From contig JAAYHC010000021.1 in assembly GCA_012735535.1 (NCBI GenBank), forward strand, positions 1 through 57,887: a stretch of DNA of 57,887 nt, given 5' to 3'. The notes below the pieces were generated by a model. That model did not search any database. It saw nothing but the letters and a program-made list of their open reading frames with translations, and was not told the origin of the DNA. Made by a program: the position numbers and the translations under genes. The stretch is from Bacillota bacterium (GTDB taxonomy: Bacteria > Bacillota > UBA5301). The first letter of the stretch is position 1, and each line of letters opens with the position of its first letter. Positions 35,017-43,509 of the stretch are shown piece after piece.

Positions 35017-35962
35017 AGTCAGTCTAGGCAGTGCTGTTGTCTTGGGGCTTGCGCGGGCCAAGATGGAGGACAAGCCGTCAACCTGTTATCTTTTGATGGC
35101 CGGTGATTGTCGCGGCGATTGTGGCTTTTGCCCGCAAGCCCGGTCGAGCCGGAGCGACCACAAGTGGTTGTCGCGGATTACCTGGCCGACTTTTGCAGTA
35201 ACCGATTTGCTCCGCCCGGAACGAGCAGAGCTGCTACGAGATTCATTTGCCCGCATCTGTATCCAAACTGTGGTCAGTCCGCGCCGAGCCGACCAATTGC
35301 AGGAGTTGGTACGACTAATCCGGCAAACTCCTGGTTTGGGCGACATTCCGATTAGCAGTTCAATCCTACCGGAGAGTACGGAGGAGGTAGGTCGATTATT
35401 GGCAGCCGGCGTGGAGCGGATTGGTATTCCGCTTGATGCCGCAAACCCTTGGATTTTTCACCAGACGAAAAATGGGGATTATTCCCGGGTTTATCAGTTG
35501 ATCAAAGAGGCAGCAATGGCTTATCCGGGTAAAATTTCGACCCATGTGATCATCGGACTCGGAGAGACCGAGGCCGATGCAGCTCGGGTGCTACAGGATT
35601 TCTGGTCTGCCGGGGTACGGGTAGGTCTTTTTGCGTTTACCCCGGTGCCCGGTACGCGGTTGGCCAAGTTGCCGCCGCCACCATTAGGACAATACCGCCG
35701 AATCCAGGTGCTCAATTATTTGTTGGCTACAGGGTTACCAATGGAATTAACTTTTTCTCCCGACGGCCGGATCCGCGATTTCGGTTACTCCCGTTCCGAG
35801 TTGGAGGGGCTACTCTCCGCCGGCACAGCTTTTCGCACCAGCGGGTGCCCCGGCTGTAATCGTCCATATTACAATGAACGTCCCGGTCAGACCATGTACA
35901 ATTATCCCCGGCCTTTAACCACCCTGGAGATTGAAAAAGCTTTTGCAGAGCTGGAGCTGTAG
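34994..35962 (+). CDS. Radical SAM protein, LipS1/LipS2-like (2 of 2)
   Basis: The second radical SAM protein has CRGDCGFC (CxxxCxxC) near residue 38, SSSILPESTEEVGRLLAAGVERIGIPLDAAN in two adjacent stretches, and THVIIGLGETEADA near 180. It ends with an extra CPGCNRPYYNERP pair of cysteines near the C-terminus. ATG 34994 or 35006 overlap the end of the previous gene by 11-23 bases; I give 34994, but the ribosome site is weak. It is 322 aa from there. The two enzymes are about 30% alike only in pattern and should act in sequence on lipoyl carrier protein. Confidence 0.75.
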   Translation: MVMQMRIRVSLGSAVVLGLARAKMEDKPSTCYLLMAGDCRGDCGFCPQARSSRSDHKWLSRITWPTFAVTDLLRPERAELLRDSFARICIQTVVSPRRADQLQELVRLIRQTPGLGDIPISSSILPESTEEVGRLLAAGVERIGIPLDAANPWIFHQTKNGDYSRVYQLIKEAAMAYPGKISTHVIIGLGETEADAARVLQDFWSAGVRVGLFAFTPVPGTRLAKLPPPPLGQYRRIQVLNYLLATGLPMELTFSPDGRIRDFGYSRSELEGLLSAGTAFRTSGCPGCNRPYYNERPGQTMYNYPRPLTTLEIEKAFAELEL

Positions 35963-35991
35963 TGTATAATTGGGGATAACTGGTAAGGCTG

Positions 35992-36837
35992 GTGGCGATG
36001 TTCATGAGTAAAGAGTGGCGCTTGCTCAATACCGGTGTCCGCACCGGGGCGGAGAATATGGCCATTGATGAGGTACTGTTGAATCAAGTGGCCCAAGGCC
36101 AGAGTCCGCCGATTATTCGGTTTTATGGGTGGTCTCCTCCCTGTATTAGCCTTGGTCACTTTCAGGACCGAGGCCGAGCGGTTAGTTTGGAAGCCTGTCG
36201 TGAGCTGGGAGTAGACTGTGTGCGGCGGCCAACCGGTGGGCGCGCGGTCTTACATGAACACGAGGTCACCTATGCCCTGATTCTTCCGGAGCATTATTAT
36301 CTGTTGCCGGGCGGGGTGACCGATTCATACCGGGTCCTGAGTCAAGGTATTCTGCAGGGGCTTAGGCTATTGGGCGTTCCGGCCGAAATGGTACCCGGGC
36401 AGCGGAATAAACCTGCAATCTCTTCGGCGGCCTGCTTTGATGCTACCAGTTCTTACGAGATTGCCGTAGCAGGGCGTAAACTTGTCGGTAGTGCGCAACT
36501 GCGAAAATATGGCGTTGTCCTCCAACATGGTTCGATTCTACTTCGCTTTGATGCCAATCGTCTCGTCTATCTACTAACCGGCCGAGCCAACCCGCAGCTT
36601 GCTCAGGCCTTACAAAACTCGGTAGCTGATTTGCACACCATCTTGGGACGGGAGGTTTCTTTTGCTGAGGTGGTGGCAGCTTTGTCCCGTGGTTGGCAGG
36701 AAACCCTGAAGATTTCTTTAATTAGTTCAGAATTATCCAACACTGAACGGCGTTTGGCCAATGATTTAGCCGTCAACAAATATAGTTCGGAGGATTGGAA
36801 TGCGCATCGGGCTAGACGGGCAGTGGACAGATCTTGA
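35992..36837 (+). CDS. lplA: Lipoate-protein ligase A family
   Basis: LplA-type ligases load lipoate or octanoate onto the lysine of GcvH. The 281-aa product has WRLLNTGVRTGAENMAIDE near the start, RFYGWSPPCISLGHFQ near residue 40 and VRRPTGGRAVLHEHEVTYAL near 80, the RRxxGGxxVxH family signature. A SAQLRKYGVVLQHGSIL segment is near 168. Starts GTG 35992, ATG 35998 or ATG 36004 are all possible. With the two radical SAM genes it would load a precursor and let them make lipoate in place. It overlaps the next gene by 38 bases. Confidence 0.9.
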   Translation: MAMFMSKEWRLLNTGVRTGAENMAIDEVLLNQVAQGQSPPIIRFYGWSPPCISLGHFQDRGRAVSLEACRELGVDCVRRPTGGRAVLHEHEVTYALILPEHYYLLPGGVTDSYRVLSQGILQGLRLLGVPAEMVPGQRNKPAISSAACFDATSSYEIAVAGRKLVGSAQLRKYGVVLQHGSILLRFDANRLVYLLTGRANPQLAQALQNSVADLHTILGREVSFAEVVAALSRGWQETLKISLISSELSNTERRLANDLAVNKYSSEDWNAHRARRAVDRS

Positions 36838-37486
36838 AGTCCGAATCGAGCTCTCCGAGGCCTTACGGTATCTAGGCTTCCGTGCCCGGAGAAGCCCCTT
36901 AACTCCCGAGGTCCTGGCGGTTTGTCGGCAAATGTGTGAGCTGGCAGAGCAGCTGGTCAGACCGGCGGGTATCGGCTTTGAGTATCCGGTAGTCTGCTCC
37001 GAACAACAGATCAGTATCGGTGAGCACCTGCACATATCCGGTGCCCGGACTAGGCGACGGCTCGGCCGTATCAGCCGGGCGTATCTCTTTGCGGTGACCA
37101 TCGGTTCTGCAGTAGAGGATCAGGCAAATTACCTTTTCGAGCAGGGCGAATACACGAAAGGTGCGGTTTTAGACGCCATCGGGTCAGTAGCAGTCGAATC
37201 ATTGGCCGAACAGGTAAACCAAGCTCTGCGCCGGCGAGCCGGACAGCTCGGCCTTAGTGCCGGAGAACGGATCAGTCCCGGGTACGGCGACTGGCCGTTA
37301 GAAGCACAACACGACCTATTCCCATTAACCCAGGGGGAGAGAATTGGGATTAGCCTCAATAAGTCCGGGTTGTTGGTGCCGCGCAAATCGATTACCGCGC
37401 TAATCGGCATTGACGCTGATGGCTGTGGACAAGTGGAGAATAAGTGCTGCTGCTGTGCTTCGGTAAACTGCCCGTATCGCGACTAG
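36800..37486 (+). CDS. MetH reactivation-domain protein (stand-alone)
   Basis: This 228-aa protein looks like the vitamin-B12-dependent methionine synthase activation domain found fused in E. coli MetH. Matching features are RELGFRAR-like YLGFRARRSPL, YLFAVTIGSAVEDQANYLFEQGEYTKGAVLDAIGS (in pieces near residue 95), and RISPGYGDWPLEAQHDLFPL near 154. The last ends in ERIGISLNKSGLLVPRKSITALIG. It reductively remethylates cob(II)alamin using SAM. A Cys-rich end (NKCCCCASVNC) is unusual and may bind metal or an FeS cluster. It starts inside lplA and precedes metH. Confidence 0.87.
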   Translation: MRIGLDGQWTDLEVRIELSEALRYLGFRARRSPLTPEVLAVCRQMCELAEQLVRPAGIGFEYPVVCSEQQISIGEHLHISGARTRRRLGRISRAYLFAVTIGSAVEDQANYLFEQGEYTKGAVLDAIGSVAVESLAEQVNQALRRRAGQLGLSAGERISPGYGDWPLEAQHDLFPLTQGERIGISLNKSGLLVPRKSITALIGIDADGCGQVENKCCCCASVNCPYRD

Positions 37487-37514
37487 CTGCCAGCCAGGAA
37501 ATTGGGGGGGTATT

Positions 37515-39950
37515 ATGAACACTTCTTCGCTAGCGGCCGAGCTTGGCCGGGGATTGATCTTGATCGATGGCGCGATGGGGACAATGTTACAGGCCCTGGG
37601 CTTGTCGGTGAAGGAATGTCCCGAAACCTGGAATATCAGCCGTCCCGAGCTGGTCAAGTCGGTACACCGGTCTTATCTCGAAGCGGGAGCTCAGATCATT
37701 GAGACCAACACCTTCGGCGCTAACCAATACAAATTGGCCCAGTTTGGCTTGGCTGACGAGGTGGAGGCCCTCAATTGGCACGGGGTTCAATTGGCGCGCC
37801 AAGCGATCGGCGAGGCCGGACGCGACGGCTCGGCATGGGTTGCCGGGGTAATCGGCCCGCTTGGTGAGCTCCTGGAACCATATGGGTCCCTCCCGCTACA
37901 GAATGCTTACGCCGCCTTTCGCCGCCAGGCTCAGTCCTTGGTGGAAGCCGGTGCGGACCTATTGTATATCCAGACGATGAGCGATTTGGCCGAAGCGCGC
38001 CAGGCTGTCTTAGCAGCAAGAGGGCTTGGAGTTCCGGTCTGGTGCAGTCTGAGCTTTGAGGCTGCCGGACGAACGTTAACCGGAGCAACTCCGGAGGCTG
38101 CAGTTATTTCCTTGACAGCAGCCGGAGCGAGCGTGGTTGGGGCTAACTGCTCCCTCGGCCCGCAGGAGTTGGTGCCGATCATCGAACGCATGGTTTCGCT
38201 AGGCTTGGCTCCGGTCCTGGCAGAGCCAAATGCCGGGCTGCCAAGGTTGGTCGAGGGCAAAACGGTTTTCCCGGCTGATCCGGCTGAGTTCGCTGCCGGA
38301 CTGGCCAAACTCCATGCAAGCGGGGCGGCTGTTGTTGGCGGATGTTGCGGTACGACTCCGGATCACCTCAAAGCGGCGGCGCATCTCAGGGGAGCTCCGG
38401 TTGCCCTCCATCCGAGACCACAGGGTGTGCTCTATCTGGCTTCGCGAACCGAGCATGTGGCTATTGGCGCCAACCAACCGGTGCGTATCATCGGGGAGCG
38501 GATCAATCCGACCGGGCGCAAGAAGTTGGCTGCCGATATAGCTAGCGGGGCCATGGTGGAAGTAGCCCGGGAGGCGCGCCGGCAGGCAGAGGCCGGTGCT
38601 GAGCTGCTAGATCTGAATGTTGGGGTCGCCGGCATTGACCAGGTTGCCGCCATTACACAGGCGGTTCCGGCGGTCGAACGAGTCACCGGATTACCGTTGG
38701 TGCTCGATAGTGACACTCCGGAGGTCTTACAGGCCGGCGTTAGCGTTTATCAGGGCAAGGCCTTGCTCAACTCGGTGACGGCTAAAAAGGAGAGCCTTGT
38801 TCAGCTCTTACCGATTGCCAAGGCATATGGGGCTGCGGTGATCGGGCTGACCATTACCGAGCAAGGTATTCCGCAGACGGCAGAGGAACGGCTGGCCGCG
38901 GCCGAGACCATTGTCCGGACCGCACAAGAGTATGGCCTTGATCCCGGCGAGGTGATCATTGACTGTCTGACTTTAACGGTCGGGGCGGATCAACAAGCCG
39001 CGCGCGAGACGCTCAAGGCAATCCGACTCATTAAGCAAGAACTAGCCGTTCCTTGTGTCTTGGGAATCAGCAACATCTCCCATGGCCTGCCTAACCGGGT
39101 TCCCTTAAATGATGCTTTTCTGGCCATGGCGATCGCGAACGGACTGGATGCGGCCATTGTTAACCCCTTAACCGATTCAACTAGAGCGACCTTTGTTGCG
39201 GCGAACCTCTTGGCTGGGCGTGATCAGGGTGCGGCCAGATACCTCGCTGCCTTCGGCGGTCCGGAGGCTCCGAGTCAAGCTCCGCAGAAAGAGGCGGAGC
39301 CCGCTGATAATCGGCAACTCTTGGCTAAGCACGTGGTTACGGGGGATCGCGAGGGAATTGCTTTGGTGGTCGAAAAACTGTTGGCGGGCGGAATGGATCC
39401 GCTGCAACTGGTAACCGAGGTCTTAACCCCGGCTTTGGAGGTAGTAGGCCAGAAATATGAACTGGGCGAGTATTTCTTGCCCAACCTTTTGCTTTCGGCA
39501 GAGGCAGCCCAGAAGGCCTTTGCCGTGATTAAAGCTCATTTCCCGGCGGATGAGCGAGTTGTGCTCGGCCGGGCGCTGATCGCTACCGTCGAAGGAGATA
39601 TTCATGATATCGGCAAGAATATCGTCAAAGTGATCCTGGAGAACCACGGTTTTAGCATGTTGGACTTAGGCAAAGATGTACCGGTCGAGAAGATCGTCGA
39701 GGTGGCCGCGGCCGAACAGGTTGACCTCGTCTTATTAAGCGCTTTGATGACCACGACGCTACCGGCGATGGCCAAGACCGTGCGGAGGCTGCGGGAAGTA
39801 GTGCCGCAAATACCGGTCTTGGTCGGGGGAGCGGTGGTCACTGCTGAATACGCCAGGGAGATCGGGGCAGATGGATATGGCAAGGATGCCGTAGCCGGGG
39901 TCCAGGAGGCAAAGCGCCTGCTTAAACAGGTAAGGGGGCTAAGGGAATGA
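37515..39950 (+). CDS. metH: Cobalamin-dependent methionine synthase without activation domain
   Basis: MetH moves the methyl group of methyl-THF via B12 to homocysteine. The 811-aa product has three regions. The homocysteine domain (about 1-290) has IDGAMGTMLQ and zinc cysteines in GANCSLGP and GGCCGTTP. The pterin domain (about 315-580) has IGERINPTGRKKL and AELLDLNVGVAGID. The cap plus B12 domain (about 600-811) has EGDIHDIGKNIVKVI with the axial histidine. The reactivation domain is absent and supplied by the preceding gene. It overlaps metF by four bases. Confidence 0.95.
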   Translation: MNTSSLAAELGRGLILIDGAMGTMLQALGLSVKECPETWNISRPELVKSVHRSYLEAGAQIIETNTFGANQYKLAQFGLADEVEALNWHGVQLARQAIGEAGRDGSAWVAGVIGPLGELLEPYGSLPLQNAYAAFRRQAQSLVEAGADLLYIQTMSDLAEARQAVLAARGLGVPVWCSLSFEAAGRTLTGATPEAAVISLTAAGASVVGANCSLGPQELVPIIERMVSLGLAPVLAEPNAGLPRLVEGKTVFPADPAEFAAGLAKLHASGAAVVGGCCGTTPDHLKAAAHLRGAPVALHPRPQGVLYLASRTEHVAIGANQPVRIIGERINPTGRKKLAADIASGAMVEVAREARRQAEAGAELLDLNVGVAGIDQVAAITQAVPAVERVTGLPLVLDSDTPEVLQAGVSVYQGKALLNSVTAKKESLVQLLPIAKAYGAAVIGLTITEQGIPQTAEERLAAAETIVRTAQEYGLDPGEVIIDCLTLTVGADQQAARETLKAIRLIKQELAVPCVLGISNISHGLPNRVPLNDAFLAMAIANGLDAAIVNPLTDSTRATFVAANLLAGRDQGAARYLAAFGGPEAPSQAPQKEAEPADNRQLLAKHVVTGDREGIALVVEKLLAGGMDPLQLVTEVLTPALEVVGQKYELGEYFLPNLLLSAEAAQKAFAVIKAHFPADERVVLGRALIATVEGDIHDIGKNIVKVILENHGFSMLDLGKDVPVEKIVEVAAAEQVDLVLLSALMTTTLPAMAKTVRRLREVVPQIPVLVGGAVVTAEYAREIGADGYGKDAVAGVQEAKRLLKQVRGLRE

Positions 39951-40810
39951 GGAAATTATCATTACGAGAGCGATTAGCGCGAGGGGAATTTGTCCTGACG
40001 GTGGAAATGGAGCCGCCCGCCGGCGCCGACCCAAGTCAGACGCTGGAGGAGATTGGCCAATTAGCTGGGCGGTTTGCGGCGGTGAACATTGCCGACAGCC
40101 CGATGGCTACTTTACGGATGAGTCCAATTGCCTTAGCCTATCTCATTCAGGAAAAATGGGGCTTGGAGGTCATTTTTCACCTCACCTGCCGGGATCGCAA
40201 TCTGCTGGGTTTGCAGGCCGAACTGCTCGGAGCGGCGGCTCTCGGGGTGCAGAATATCCTCGCCCTCACCGGTGATCCGCCCGAGAAAGGCGACCATCCC
40301 GGCGCTACCGCCGTGTACGATGTCGACTCGGTCGGGCTGATTGCTATGGCCGCCTCCTTAAACCGGGGCGTTGCTCTTTCGCAGAAGGAATTAGCCGCCC
40401 CAACCAGCTTTTTCATCGGTACGGTGGCCAATCCAACCGCCCCCGACTTGGCGGCGGAAGTAGCCAAACTGGAAAGAAAAGCTGCGGCCGGGGCTGCCTT
40501 TGTGCAGACTCAGCCCATCTTTACTCCGGAGCAATTTGAGCGTTTTCAAGCGGCTACGGCCCACTTGCAGTTACCGATACTCTATGGTATTCTCCCTTTG
40601 AAGAGCTTCCGCTCAGCTAAATACCTGGCCGAAAAGGTGCCGGGGATCAATATTCCCGACGAGGTGCTCAGGCGGGTCGAAGCGGGCGGTGCGGCAGAGG
40701 GCGTACTTATTGCCCGGGAAATGTTGGCTTATCTGCGTTCACGGGCGGCAGGCGCGCACATCTTTCCGATGGGCAAACCTGAGTTGGCCTTGCAAGTAAT
40801 CGGGGAATAA
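39947..40810 (+). CDS. metF: Methylenetetrahydrofolate reductase family
   Basis: MetF reduces methylene-THF to methyl-THF, the methyl donor for MetH next door. The 287-aa product has the barrel start FVLTVEMEPPAGADPSQ, NIADSPMATLRMSPIALAYL near residue 45, LTCRDRNLLGLQAELLGAAALGVQNILALTGDPP in two stretches near 78-112 and FVQTQPIFTPEQFERF near 185. ATG overlaps the metH stop by four bases. The NADH-binding details are not readable, so the electron donor is open. Confidence 0.9.
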   Translation: MRKLSLRERLARGEFVLTVEMEPPAGADPSQTLEEIGQLAGRFAAVNIADSPMATLRMSPIALAYLIQEKWGLEVIFHLTCRDRNLLGLQAELLGAAALGVQNILALTGDPPEKGDHPGATAVYDVDSVGLIAMAASLNRGVALSQKELAAPTSFFIGTVANPTAPDLAAEVAKLERKAAAGAAFVQTQPIFTPEQFERFQAATAHLQLPILYGILPLKSFRSAKYLAEKVPGINIPDEVLRRVEAGGAAEGVLIAREMLAYLRSRAAGAHIFPMGKPELALQVIGE

Positions 40811-40823
40811 TGGGGGAGAGCTT

Positions 40824-41714
40824 ATGGAACCAGCTGTAACAACCATGGCCGGTGTGGGCGATTATATCAGCCATTTGCTATCGCCGGAAAACTTGATGGC
40901 TTTTTCCGGCCGGCTGATCTCAGTTTTAGTCGTCCTAATTATTATGCGGGTGTTGCTCAAGTTTTCCGAGGTGGCGATTGACCGCATCATCACCGGCAAT
41001 GAGCGATTGGCCAGAGCGGCTGAGGGTCGAGCCAAAACTATCGGAACCTTAATTAAAAGCATCGCCCGCTATATTATCTACTTCATCGGCGGCGTAACGA
41101 TCCTTCAGCAACTCGGCATCTCGGTGACCTCACTTTTGACCGCCGCGGGGATTGGCGGTCTGGCTGTCGGCTTTGGCGCCCAAAGCCTGGTCAAGGATAT
41201 TATCACCGGGTTTTTTATCCTCTTCGAGGAGCAGTATAATGTGGGGGATTACGTGGAGATCGCCGGTAAGAGCGGTATTGTTGAAGAGATGGGTATCCGA
41301 ACGACAAAGATCAGAGATTTTGGCGGTCAGCTACACATCATCCCTAATGGCAGTATTGGTCAAGTGACTAACTACATGGGCCCGAAAATGCGGGTGCAGT
41401 TTGATGTCAGTGTTAGTTACAATACCGATTTGGATCAGGCGATTAAGGTAATTCAACAGGCAATGCTTGAGGTAGCCAATGAGCATAAAGAATTGTTTGT
41501 GGAAAAACCGGTGGTTTTGGGGATCGAGGAATTAGCGGATTCCAGTGTAAATATCAGAGTTAAAGCGCAGACTCCGCCGATGCAACAGTGGTTGGCCAGT
41601 CGTATGTTACGGAAAAGGATAAAAGAAGCATTGGATGCGGCTGGGATTGAAATACCCTTTCCCCATTGTAGTGTAATCCTGAGGAATGAAGAGTCCAAGA
41701 CAGAGAGAGAGTAG
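40824..41714 (+). CDS. MscS family mechanosensitive channel
   Basis: MscS-type channels release solutes on osmotic downshock. The 296-aa product has three N-terminal membrane segments (about residues 30-50, 78-95, 100-125); the last has the glycine/alanine-rich pore helix TSLLTAAGIGGLAVGFGAQSLVKDIITG. A soluble beta domain follows, with VGDYVEIAGKSGIVEEMGIRTTKIRDFGG and IIPNGSIGQVTNY. The start is ATG 40824 with GGGGGAGAG. It lies before DUF951 and rpsF, the usual Firmicutes arrangement. Confidence 0.94.
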   Translation: MEPAVTTMAGVGDYISHLLSPENLMAFSGRLISVLVVLIIMRVLLKFSEVAIDRIITGNERLARAAEGRAKTIGTLIKSIARYIIYFIGGVTILQQLGISVTSLLTAAGIGGLAVGFGAQSLVKDIITGFFILFEEQYNVGDYVEIAGKSGIVEEMGIRTTKIRDFGGQLHIIPNGSIGQVTNYMGPKMRVQFDVSVSYNTDLDQAIKVIQQAMLEVANEHKELFVEKPVVLGIEELADSSVNIRVKAQTPPMQQWLASRMLRKRIKEALDAAGIEIPFPHCSVILRNEESKTERE

Positions 41715-41929
41715 TGTGTCGATCTATGCCTGGCCTCTATCGTATCGGTGATATCGTCCAGATGAAAAAACGCCATCCCTGCGGTAGTGATCGCTGGGAG
41801 ATCTTGCGCGTGGGCATGGATTTTCGGCTGAAATGCCTCGGTTGCGGACGCTTAGTGCTGTTGCCCAGGCCTAAATTTGAAAAAGGGTTGAAAAAAGTAG
41901 TCTCGACACCCACCAATGCGGACAATTGA
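41714..41929 (+). CDS. DUF951 family protein
   Basis: This 71-aa protein belongs to the small DUF951 family that sits between mscS and rpsF in many Firmicutes. The characteristic core is IGDIVQMKKRHPCGSDRWEILRVG followed (in short stretches) by KCLGCGRLVLLPR, with Cys residues that may bind zinc. GTG 41714 shares its first base with the mscS stop. ATG 41726 is an alternative, giving 67 aa. The function is not known. Confidence 0.88.
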   Translation: MCRSMPGLYRIGDIVQMKKRHPCGSDRWEILRVGMDFRLKCLGCGRLVLLPRPKFEKGLKKVVSTPTNADN

Positions 41930-41933
41930 GGGC

Positions 41934-41962
41934 TTGCTCAATTTCCAGACAAGTGATAAACT
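41934..41962 (+). promoter_or_regulatory. Possible rpsF operon promoter
   Basis: TTGCTC (41934-41939) and TAAACT (41957-41962) with 17-base spacing stand just upstream of the leader RNA. Neither hexamer is a strong match. The -35 lies inside an AATTGAG/CTCAATT inverted repeat (41924-41943) that could also be a weak terminator for DUF951. Confidence 0.4.
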
Positions 41963-41975
41963 AGTAAAGCACGTG

Positions 41976-42027
41976 TGGACTATCTGTCCACATCCCTGCT
42001 CCACCGATCGGGTGGGGCCATAGTCCA
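41976..42027 (+). promoter_or_regulatory. rpsF leader structure (S6:S18-type autoregulatory element)
   Basis: TGGACTAT (41976-41983) and ATAGTCCA (42020-42027) form a perfect 8-bp outer stem. Inside it lies CCACC-GATC-GGGTGG (42001-42014 region) in an asymmetric loop, and the rpsF ribosome site GGAGGAGG follows. Its position and a CCG-containing hairpin fit the leader through which the S6:S18 complex represses its own operon in Firmicutes. A competing small hairpin GTGGAC/GTCCAC (41975-41991) also exists. Confidence 0.65.
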
Positions 42028-42047
42028 GAGGGAGGAGGTGGATCTCG

Positions 42048-42335
42048 GTGCGCAAGTACGAAGTCATGCTCGTCTTCAAACCCCAATTAGATGAGGAGTC
42101 AATCGATGCTGCTCTTGCCCGCTATGGTGAGGTTTTAGCCGGCTTCGGCGGAGAGGTAACCAACATCGACAAATGGGGCAAACGGCGTCTGGCCTACGAA
42201 ATTAATGACAACACCGAGGGTTACTATGTAGTGCTTAAGGCAACGGCTACTCCGGAAGCAATTCAGGAGTTGGACCGGGTCTTGAAGATCACTACGGAAA
42301 CCTTGCGCTACTTAATTGTTGTGGATGAGCAGTAG
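42048..42335 (+). CDS. rpsF: 30S ribosomal protein S6
   Basis: S6 binds the central domain of 16S rRNA together with S18. The 95-aa product has the canonical start RKYEVMLVFKPQLDEE (GTG 42048), KWGKRRLAYEINDNTEGYYVVL near residue 44 in two stretches, and ends YLIVVDEQ. It is the first gene of rpsF-ssb-rpsR behind the leader hairpin. Confidence 0.97.
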   Translation: MRKYEVMLVFKPQLDEESIDAALARYGEVLAGFGGEVTNIDKWGKRRLAYEINDNTEGYYVVLKATATPEAIQELDRVLKITTETLRYLIVVDEQ

Positions 42336-42358
42336 GCCCCGGCAAAGGAGTGAGGGTA

Positions 42359-42751
42359 ATGCTCAACAGAGTAGTTTTGATCGGTCGGCTAACTGCTGAT
42401 CCAGCCCTACGCTACACACCGAATGGGATTCCGGTGGCCAACTTCACTTTAGCGGTGGAGCGGCCGTTCAAGTCCCAGAGTGGTGAGCGCGAGGTTGATT
42501 TCATCGATGTTGTTGTCTGGCGTCGCCAAGCGGAACTAGTCGCCAATCACCTCGCGAAAGGCAGATTGGTTGCTGTCGAGGGCCGCCTGCAGGTTCGCAC
42601 CTACGAGTCCCAGGACGGCAGCAAACGCAAGGCCTATGAAGTGGTAGCTGATTCGACGCAGTTTTTGGATCGGCCTAAAGATAGTGGAGCCGTTCCGGTC
42701 ACTGATGATTTCGGTAGGGAGCCGACATTCGAAGATGACTTACCTTTCTAA
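42359..42751 (+). CDS. ssb: Single-stranded DNA-binding protein
   Basis: SSB coats single-stranded DNA. ATG 42359 follows AAAGGAG (42344-42350) by 8 bases; the in-frame GTG 42350 overlaps that site and is rejected. The 130-aa product has MLNRVVLIGRLTADPALRY at the N-terminus, REVDFIDVVVWRRQAE near residue 45, VEGRLQVRTYESQDG near 72 and an acidic C-terminal tail ending DDLPF, the partner-binding tip. It lies between rpsF and rpsR as usual. Confidence 0.97.
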   Translation: MLNRVVLIGRLTADPALRYTPNGIPVANFTLAVERPFKSQSGEREVDFIDVVVWRRQAELVANHLAKGRLVAVEGRLQVRTYESQDGSKRKAYEVVADSTQFLDRPKDSGAVPVTDDFGREPTFEDDLPF

Positions 42752-42768
42752 GATTGGAGGAATAGAGT

Positions 42769-43005
42769 ATGGCTCGTCCTGAACGTGGAGGCCGCAAACG
42801 GCGCAAACGCGTTTGTAGTTTCTGCACAGATAAAATAGAGCATATTGATTATAAAGACGTCAGCCGGTTGCGCCGGTATTTGACCGAGCGTGGTAAGATT
42901 CTGCCCAGACGGATCTCCGGCAACTGCGCTAAGCATCAGCGGCAGATGACCGTCGCGATTAAACGGGCTCGTCAGGTTGCGCTGTTGCCTTACACCGTAG
43001 AATAA
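42769..43005 (+). CDS. rpsR: 30S ribosomal protein S18
   Basis: S18 pairs with S6. The 78-aa product has [21 protein letters not shown] (in two stretches) and [22 protein letters not shown]. Cysteines CxxC and the later C-x2-H make it the zinc-binding form of S18. GGAGGAATAGAG precedes ATG. A terminator follows. Confidence 0.97.
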   Translation: MARPERGGRKRRKRVCSFCTDKIEHIDYKDVSRLRRYLTERGKILPRRISGNCAKHQRQMTVAIKRARQVALLPYTVE

Positions 43006-43027
43006 CCATGGTCGCTTGATCGGTACG

Positions 43028-43059
43028 AGGCTGCTCGTTTGAGGTGGGCAGCCTTTTTT
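43028..43059 (+). terminator. Intrinsic terminator after rpsR
   Basis: AGGCTGC (43028-43034) pairs with GCAGCCT (43048-43054), extended by inner C-G, with T run to 43059. It ends the rpsF-ssb-rpsR unit. Confidence 0.88.
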
Positions 43060-43179
43060 GTCGGTAGCCGGGCGGTGCAGATCCTGCATTTCTTGGTACT
43101 AATTGTCCAATTAATGCGGGAAGGACAACTTTTCTCCCTTGGAGAACTATTAGGCATCCTGCTTCAAGGAGGGGTTTCG

Positions 43180-43497
43180 ATGACAAGCCATTCAGAACTG
43201 GTGGACATCGCCCGGAACGCCAAGACAATCGAGTGGCTAAAAGCGGAACTTGTTGGTGGTGTTTCTGCGTTATTTAAGGCGATGTTAAAAAACCATGAGG
43301 AAGCGATAACTGACTCCTTGGCCAATATTATTGTCGCCTGCTTTTTACTAGGTAAACGAATGGGGATTCCTTTCTCGCGCTTGGATGTTAAAGTTGACAA
43401 TAAAGTGCGCGCAAACATTTCCAAAGGACATGAGATTGAGCAGTGGTATGGCGATTTTACGGCCCTCTCTAATTACCTGCATGGCAAATTGATGTAG
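43180..43497 (+). CDS. MazG-like family protein
   Basis: This 105-aa protein belongs to the small MazG-like family found next to rpsR/yybS in Clostridia. ATG 43180 follows AAGGAGGGG; the open frame is longer upstream but crosses the terminator. It is helical, with SLANIIVACFLLGKRMGIPFSRLDVKVDNKV in two stretches, resembling the EExxD-type NTP pyrophosphohydrolase helix bundle but with only part of the acidic metal residues visible. Activity is therefore uncertain. Confidence 0.75.
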   Translation: MTSHSELVDIARNAKTIEWLKAELVGGVSALFKAMLKNHEEAITDSLANIIVACFLLGKRMGIPFSRLDVKVDNKVRANISKGHEIEQWYGDFTALSNYLHGKLM

Positions 43498-43509
43498 AAA
43501 GGTTTTCCG

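Noticed and set aside
37487-37514. SAM or cobalamin riboswitch in front of metH
   Set aside because: Only 28 bases separate metH from the preceding gene, so no leader can fit.
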